64,000 bases of DNA from Arcuatula senhousia. Its lineage: Eukaryota; Mollusca; Bivalvia; Mytilida; Mytilidae. The notes under the pieces are model-generated. The model did no database searches, was not told where the DNA came from, and saw only the letters and a list, made by a program, of their open reading frames with translations. Location of the stretch: the NCBI GenBank assembly GCA_963971305.1, contig CAXARO010001803.1:1-64000 (forward strand). Direction: 5' to 3'. Both the position numbers and the translations under genes were made by a program. Positions 58,640 through 64,000 of this stretch are shown in pieces. Numbering within the stretch: the stretch's first letter is position 1; each line of letters begins with the position of its first letter.

Positions 58640-58935
58640 ATAAATCCCTCTCCAGCAAGTAGATTGCGAGTGTGGCCTTTGTAGCGGCCCCCATTGAGCC
58701 TACTCTTATCGAACTCTACAAAGGGGATTTTAACGTGCATAGGGTATTGCTCTCCCACACACGGGACAACCTTTTTTCGTCCAATCCGAAGGACTAGCAT
58801 CGATTCTTGAGACCATTCTCGCAAATGGTGTCAAGAGAGAGTCGGAAAATTGGTTCTTGAAATTTTCACCCCTAACGAGGATCAAATCACGGACCTCGGT
58901 GTTAGTAGCCCGACGCGTTAACCACTACACCACCG
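58640..58935 (-). mobile_element. tRNA-derived SINE, minus strand, well-preserved head
   Basis: Minus strand starts 'gccggtggtgtagtggttaa', an A-box-like TGGTGTAGTGG, followed by 'ctaacaccgaggtc' and a B-box-like 'gtgatttgatcctcg'. The tRNA-like head covers about 58870-58937. The body matches 29593-29835 ('ccattgagcctact', 'gaactctacaaagg'). It is a SINE and not a tRNA gene because the 3' acceptor half is missing and the sequence continues into the shared body. Confidence 0.8.
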
Positions 58936-59094
58936 GCTTTTTAATCTTGCTGCATCATTACAAAAGTTTGTTTGACTTTTGTCCAATTAGATTTATATAC
59001 TATGTAAACAGGAAAAACATGAGCTGAAACAGATATTTATAATAAAGTAAACAGCATCCCGGTCAGCCAAAATTATTTGAACCCTTTAATTTTA

Positions 59095-60670
59095 ATTTGC
59101 TTTTTTGGCTGACCTGAACCGAAGGTCCTTGTTTGCTTTTGTCATCACTTTGTGTCCGCCGTCGTGTCGTCTGTCGTCGTCCGTTAACAATTTTCAAAAA
59201 TCTTCTTCTCAGAAACTACTGAAAAGAATTTAATGAAACTTGGTATGTTTGATTCTAAGGGAGTCCTACACAAAAGGTGTGTTTCGATTTTTGACTCGTC
59301 AAAAAACATGGCCGCCATTGCTAAAATTTGACTCGGGGTCAGATTTTTGTTATTGGCTTGTTAATCAAAAAGAAAAAGAGATAGATGAAATATTATGCCC
59401 CCTACTGCTTCAGCATCCAAATGTCTACAAAAGTCTTCATTTGCTGTCAGATGACCCCTTTTAGGGTATAAGCCCCTTAAAGTCAAATATAGCGTTTTTT
59501 CATGTTTTTGCCTTGTAGTAAAAAAACTATTGCAGATAGAGAAAGGCTGTTGCATGCACCTGACAATTAAAGTAATTATATATTCCTAAGAATGGTCTCT
59601 CTTGTTAGAAAAAACATAAATAAAGTTAAATCAAAGAAAAAAAATCATATGTACATGAGTTGGTTTTAAAAATTTAAGGGTTTAAAAAATGGCGGGAAAT
59701 CGGACTCCTCTGGATTTTTTATTGGAATAACATTGAAACAGTTTTCGACCTATTAAGCATGGAAATAATAATTAAATCTTGCTGAAAGTTATATGTAATT
59801 ATTTAGACATGATGAAAGAAAATAGGGGGTCAATGGGTAAATTTATTCCCATGCTTTTTAATGGATAAAGGCAGAGAATATCGAAAAATATTCAAAATAT
59901 CCAAAACCACAGGATCGTAAAGATTAATGCAATTTAGCTCTACAAAAGTCTTCATAGGGTCCAAGTTGTCAGATGACCCCTTATAGGGGTTACGGCACCT
60001 TAAAAAAAAACATTTTTTCATGTTTTTGGCCTACATGTATGGAATGAAAACTATAGCTGATAGAAAGAAGCTGTTGCTTGCTTAAAACGTTCCCTTATAG
60101 GGATTACGGTGCCTATAATAACGTTTTTCATGTTTTGTTCTACAGGATGAAACTATAGTAGATAGAAAAAAAAAGATGCTGCTTGCTAAAATGATCAAAT
60201 CATATAGCTATACAAAAGTCGTTATAGAATGGAAGTTGGCAGATGGCCCATTATAGGTTTTTATAAGTAATAGGAGGCTATATCTAATCTATGCATCCCA
60301 ACTTATTAGATCACCAGGTGTTTCAAACATCTATTTAGACCAATTAACTAATACTAATTGACCTTGGCCATGTTCATCATCAGGGACCAAGCCATTATAT
60401 ATTAATTTCATGTTAATATAGTTTTCATGTATGTCGTATATTATCTCATCTTTAAGATAATGTTGCACTGACATTTCATTAAGGGTCCTACAAAAATCTT
60501 TATAGGGTTGAGGTTTTCAGATGACCCCTCATAGGGGTTAGGGCCCTAAAATTACGTTTTTTTCATGCTTTGGGCGGACAGAATGAAAACTATAATTGAT
60601 AGAGAAAAGCTGTTGCTTGCTTAAATGTTCAGATTATTTAGCTCTACAAAAGTCTTTATAGGGTCGACGT
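59095..60670 (+). repeat. Dispersed bivalve repeat with tandem ~150-bp tail units
   Basis: Starts with the GTCGTCG-rich block and 'aaaaacatggccgccattgc' as in 30815-31740 and 1-440 (reverse). Then a unit with 'ctacaaaagtctt', 'cagatgacccctt(a)tagggg', 'catgtttt' and 'gatagaaa..ctgttgcttgc' recurs near 59430, 59940, 60090, 60200, 60485 and 60650. Short frames on both strands are unsupported. Confidence 0.7.
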
Positions 60671-60769
60671 CAAGACCAGATGAGATGTGAGCCTCTTCTT
60701 ATATGATATTTCTTACAACTGAGTGTTTTTTTTGTCTTTTGATTCTTTTATTGTACCATATAATGAAAG

Positions 60770-61525
60770 GTTTCATAAATGGTTTTAGTAACAAGACTCA
60801 GAAAGGTACATGTAAGGTTAACTGGACTGATGCAGAAACTATTACTGCTCCAAATTATTTGTTAGATAATATCTACATACGTTTTGGTGAACAAATTTGT
60901 CGCCAAATCATTGGTATTCCTATGGGTTCTAATTGTGCGCCTCTAATAGCTTAACTTTTCCTATACTGTTTATGGTTAAATTACAAAAAGACCCCAACAA
61001 ACAGAGCCTGATCGAAACTTTAAATAATACTTGAAGATATTTAGACGACATTCATGTACTTTTAAAACAATCTTTCAATTTCTGATTCTATTACATGTAC
61101 AGACATACATCATTCCTACTTAACCTTGAACAAATCTAACGTCACCGGTGATAGATGTCCATTTTTGGATTTAGATTTACGTATTACTGTCGGAAAAATA
61201 CAAACCAAAGTATATGATAAACGTGACGACTTTATATTGAGATAAATGACACTACAGATTCTAGGAGGTCCGCTTCATATTTTGATTTATTTCTCAAAAT
61301 TGACACCTTAGGAAGGCTTTACAAAGCTCTATTACAAACGTGATGACTTCAACTATCCAATAGTCAACTCTCCTTTTCTTTGTAGCAACATTCCGACCGC
61401 TCAGGCATATGGAATTTACGTATCGCAATTGATTCGTTATTCCAGAGCATGTGAGGAGTATAACGACTTCCTTGATAGAGCAACACGGCTGATAAGCAAA
61501 TTGTCCATGTGCTCGTTGACAAATA
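60770..61525 (+). pseudogene. Reverse transcriptase relic (GIPMG family), C-terminal half
   Basis: Plus-strand reading: NYLLDNIYIRFGEQICRQII then GIPMGSNCAPLIA at 60912-60950 (motif B) ending in a stop, a degraded motif C near 61030-61060, NVTGDRCPFLDLDLRI and KIQTKVYDKRDDFI at about 61135-61240, KLDTLGRLYKALLQT, DDFNYPIVNSPFLCSNIPTA and AYGIYVSQLIRYSRACEEYN at 61340-61460, FLDRATRLISKLSM. Frames change at least three times. Together with 6580-7420 it defines the family consensus. It is followed at 61610 by the 234-bp-unit tail. Confidence 0.85.
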
Positions 61526-61604
61526 TAGGATTTCTATATCTCAAATAAGCACAGATGTTGGTAGGACATAGAGTTCTTTTCCGGATTTGACTTACACTAA
61601 GTTG

Positions 61605-61815
61605 ATCTTTGTCAACGTGACGGGTGTGTAATAGCAGACAGGAATTGCTTACCCTTCCGGATAATCTTCGTTTATTATCGATTCGCGTTGAGTTCACGTT
61701 ACTGAATGCGATTTTGTTTTATGTGTGTGTTTTTTAATGTTATGTGGTTTGTTTCGTTGAGATGGTTTTTGTCTACCGATTTTGTCTTTGTCTTTTCGGT
61801 ATAACGATATTCTAT
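61605..61815 (+). repeat. 234-bp unit as 3' tail of the RT relic
   Basis: 'gacgggtgtgtaatagcaga' and 'gcttacccttccgga' to 'ttttgtctttgtcttttcgg', then interrupted by the Tigger-like MITE; the missing end 'cccctttggtacatctttg' resumes at 62610. This shows the MITE inserted into the tail. Confidence 0.75.
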
Positions 61816-61817
61816 TA

Positions 61818-62607
61818 CAGTAAAACTTTGTTATAACGAATTTCAGGGGAACAGAGAATTTAATTCGTTATAACCGTATTTCGTTACATTGATATAAAGA
61901 AATTCGTTATGTTAAATTACGAATTCGCTATAGGCTCAGGAACTTGTGATTTTCAATCATTCTATTATTGGCATTTTTGATATATGTAATGTAAAATATG
62001 TTTCTTTTCATTGTTGCGTTAATCATTCTGCATTTATCTTTTTTTCATGATTAATAAAGTTAAGTTTAAAAAAAAATGTAATATAGAAGAAATTAGATTT
62101 TACGAATTGTGAGTTTTCCGGAAGTCCAAATGGTACATGACGATAGCCTCCCTTAAATCATTATTTATTTTATATAAATACGGGTGTCTGCACATAAGAC
62201 GAATTCGCACTACCACATTTTGAAATATTTAATAATTCCATTCTCCTATAGGTAAGACAATTAATAAATCAAATGTTAAAAAGTTGTTAATTGACAATAA
62301 CCAAAGCCACGATATCAAACACGTGTTATCTAAACAACAGTTCTTTGAAGTTCGTCGAGCCTACGATACCTAATTACCGGATTTATAATTAGGCAAATGA
62401 TAAATTTTGCTATAAGCGTGTAACATTCATATGATTTTCGGTTTATTGATTTTTCGGGAATCGAATATTACTTCGTTATATCGGATTATTAGTATTAACG
62501 AATTCGTTGTATCCAGAATTTTTTACTTACAAAATGTGTGAGTTCGGTCAGGGAGTACAAAAAGATAAGTTCGTTGTAAGCGAGTTCGATATATTCGAGC
62601 TTTTCTG
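61818..62607. mobile_element. Tigger/pogo-like MITE with TA target site
   Basis: Ends read inward CAGTAAAACTTTGTTATAAC (left) and CAGAAAAGCTCGAATATATC (right, complement), each preceded by TA. CAGTAAAACCTCGTTATAACGAA-type ends are typical of Tigger/pogo elements. The 790-bp interior contains many ATTCGTTATA-like motifs and no transposase frame. The 234-bp unit is split exactly at its borders. Confidence 0.75.
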
Positions 62608-62639
62608 TACCCCTTTGGTACATCTTTGTTTCTTTTAAA

Positions 62640-63290
62640 TAATCATAACCGTGTAGTAAAAATGACGCTTTCCTTGCAAAACTGCTGTCCGTTTATTTGC
62701 ACAAACGCTTTCACTTTTAAATACGAATATCTCCCATAGTCAAAATAAAGGACAAACATAATCTGTATTGTTATCATTTCAATTTATCAGTTAATTTTAA
62801 ATGCTTGCTACATCCTGCTAAATTAATAATAATTTTTAGTTTCTCGGTAATTTTTCAATTTCGCATAAAGCAATGATATCTAAGTAATAAAGTACACAGA
62901 TAACATATGATTTTTTATCCAAAATCTAAATTTTAAGTATGAGAATAAACTGTACCTATTTTCAAATAGTTTTTGGAAGACAAACGTGGTAATTTTGGTT
63001 TACCTGAGTAAAGGTCTCGCGGAAAGTGTAGTGGACATGTTAAAAAGTTTCGATAGTCAAGACTTTCTGTAATGAAGACTTTAAAATCATTGTTAAGCTC
63101 AAAATGTCATCTACATTTTAATCGAATCTCTAATGCAAACACAGCGCGTTGCTTTTACATTTTTGGCCTGATTTTCTATTTTCTAGACTTTGCAAGCACT
63201 AACACATGTATCGATTTTTATTCCACAGCATCAAATTGGGATGTAAATGTCAATAATGGTTCAATGAAGTGCTTTTCTTTCCTACTTTCC
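62640..63290 (+). repeat. Dispersed repeat related to 22.1-24.3 kb
   Basis: Shares 'aaccgtgtagtaaaaatg', 'caaacgctttcacttt', 'atttttcaatttcgcataaagcaa', and 'gagtaaaggtc' with 22340-22570 and 23520-23945, in the same order, and lacks the palindromic minisatellite found there. It thus shows the empty site of that element. The 76-residue frame at 63072-63302 is not supported. Confidence 0.65.
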
Positions 63291-63525
63291 CTTCTTTTGT
63301 AGCGACATTCTGTCCGCTCAGCTTATGGAGTTTACGTATCACAATTGATTCGTTACTTCAGAGTTCGCGGGAATTTCATCATATCCTTTACAAAACATCA
63401 CCTTTGACACAAAAGCTGGTAGCACAAGGTTATGTTCACTTCGGTTGTTGTCGTCACTCAAGAAATTGTAAGCTAGACACCATGCACTCGTAGACAAATA
63501 TGTGATTTCCATATCTCAGATTAGT
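63290..63525 (+). pseudogene. RT-family 3' relic
   Basis: In one frame AYGVYVSQLIRYFRVRGNF at 63320-63375, then the LVAQGYVHF and SSLKKL block to about 63480 and a VDKYVISISQIS end. Only the C-terminal part remains. Confidence 0.75.
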
Positions 63526-63589
63526 GCAGATGTTGGTTTGTCATAGGGTTTTGTTTTGTATTCCTTTACCTGCTTTGGCACACTGAATA

Positions 63590-63915
63590 AAAAATTGGCA
63601 ACGCAACGGGTGTGCTATATCAGACAGAAATCGCTTTTGCTCATTGCGATCCATAACCATTCCGGTGTATCTTCCATGTTAAGTCTTTTCTCATTGACAT
63701 TGAGATTGATCCTCCAAGTTCGACAATTTTGTTATTACCTTTATTCACTCTTATTACGACTGGAGTTGCGTTGTTGAATGATATTCAGTAGTTTTTGTGT
63801 TTCCGTGTTTTATATGTTGTCTTTTTTTTTGCCCTGTCCTTATTTGTGTTTACTGGTTTTGTCTCTCCCCTTTCGGACATTCTGATACCCCATTGGTACC
63901 TCCGCTTTTTTTGTT
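63590..63915 (+). repeat. 234-bp unit interrupted by the dispersed mussel repeat
   Basis: Begins 'attggcaacgcaacgggtgt', ends 'cattggtacctccgctttt'. A piece of the other dispersed repeat ('attgcgatccataaccattc', 'ccggtgtatcttcca', about 63638-63750) sits in the middle, showing the order of insertion or a mosaic. It follows an RT 3' relic as at 4312 and 61605. Confidence 0.75.
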
Positions 63916-64000
63916 TTAAAATGTCCAATATGTTCATTAGCCAAGAAAGTGTGTTTTATTCGTGTTTCTGGTTATTGAATGGGGTAGTCTGTAATTTTGA

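Noticed and set aside
58868..58937. Minus-strand tRNA gene candidate
   Set aside because: A- and B-box-like pieces are present but the acceptor half is missing and the sequence runs into a body shared with another locus, so it is a SINE head.

Overview
The window looks like nuclear DNA of a bivalve mollusc, most likely a mussel (Mytilidae). It is AT-rich, gene-poor and packed with decayed transposable elements. The species group is inferred from repeat types I recognise from mussels (the GGCAACGCGACGGGTGTGC repeat, the GGTCCTGACTTGGTACAGGC repeat, hammerhead-bearing tandem repeats); no single-copy marker gene is present to prove it.

Only one intact long gene is visible: a very large exon at 48298-51747 (+) coding for a multi-pass membrane protein with a secretory leader, a glycosylated ectodomain, about nine membrane segments, an acidic 18-residue tandem repeat in a cytosolic loop and a Cys-rich tail. 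A clear paralogue lies 37 kb away on the opposite strand (8749-11696, -), broken by three frame shifts and therefore probably a pseudogene. Both share a splice acceptor just before the signal-peptide codons, so the true start codon probably lies in an upstream exon. A TATA-bearing block upstream of the pseudogene (11861-11931, -) recurs at 16206-16279 (+), where it is either a remote promoter of the intact gene or a relic of a third copy. The family has no function I can name.

The rest is repeats. 1-8.2 kb: dispersed repeats, a 1.35-kb inverted-repeat element, a 266-bp MITE, reverse transcriptase (RT) relics and a fold-back element. 12-18 kb: a 375-bp tandem duplication, a 234-bp SINE-like unit and dispersed repeats. 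18.07-20.2 kb: a fold-back element with perfect 45-bp ends. 22.1-25 kb: a duplicated repeat around a palindromic minisatellite. 27-32.6 kb: nested palindromes, a Penelope-like relic, a tRNA-derived SINE and a LINE 3' end. 33.3-34.6 and 42.8-46.3 kb: two members of one inverted-repeat family with GAATTC-type microsatellite arms. 39.3-41.8 kb: a ~358-bp tandem array in which every full unit carries a type I hammerhead ribozyme motif (a retrozyme array). 51.7-54.6 kb: a TTAA-flanked element touching the stop codon of the intact gene. 55-64 kb: SINE, dispersed repeats, further RT relics and a Tigger-like MITE.

One RT family (motifs FDFSTLYTT, GIPMG, YIDD, SQLIRY) explains much of the debris: at least seven relics are present, and the abundant 234-bp repeat is the sequence that follows these relics. 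The most noteworthy items are the hammerhead array, the orphan membrane-protein pair with its duplicated promoter-like block, and the TTAA element forming the new 3' end of the intact gene.
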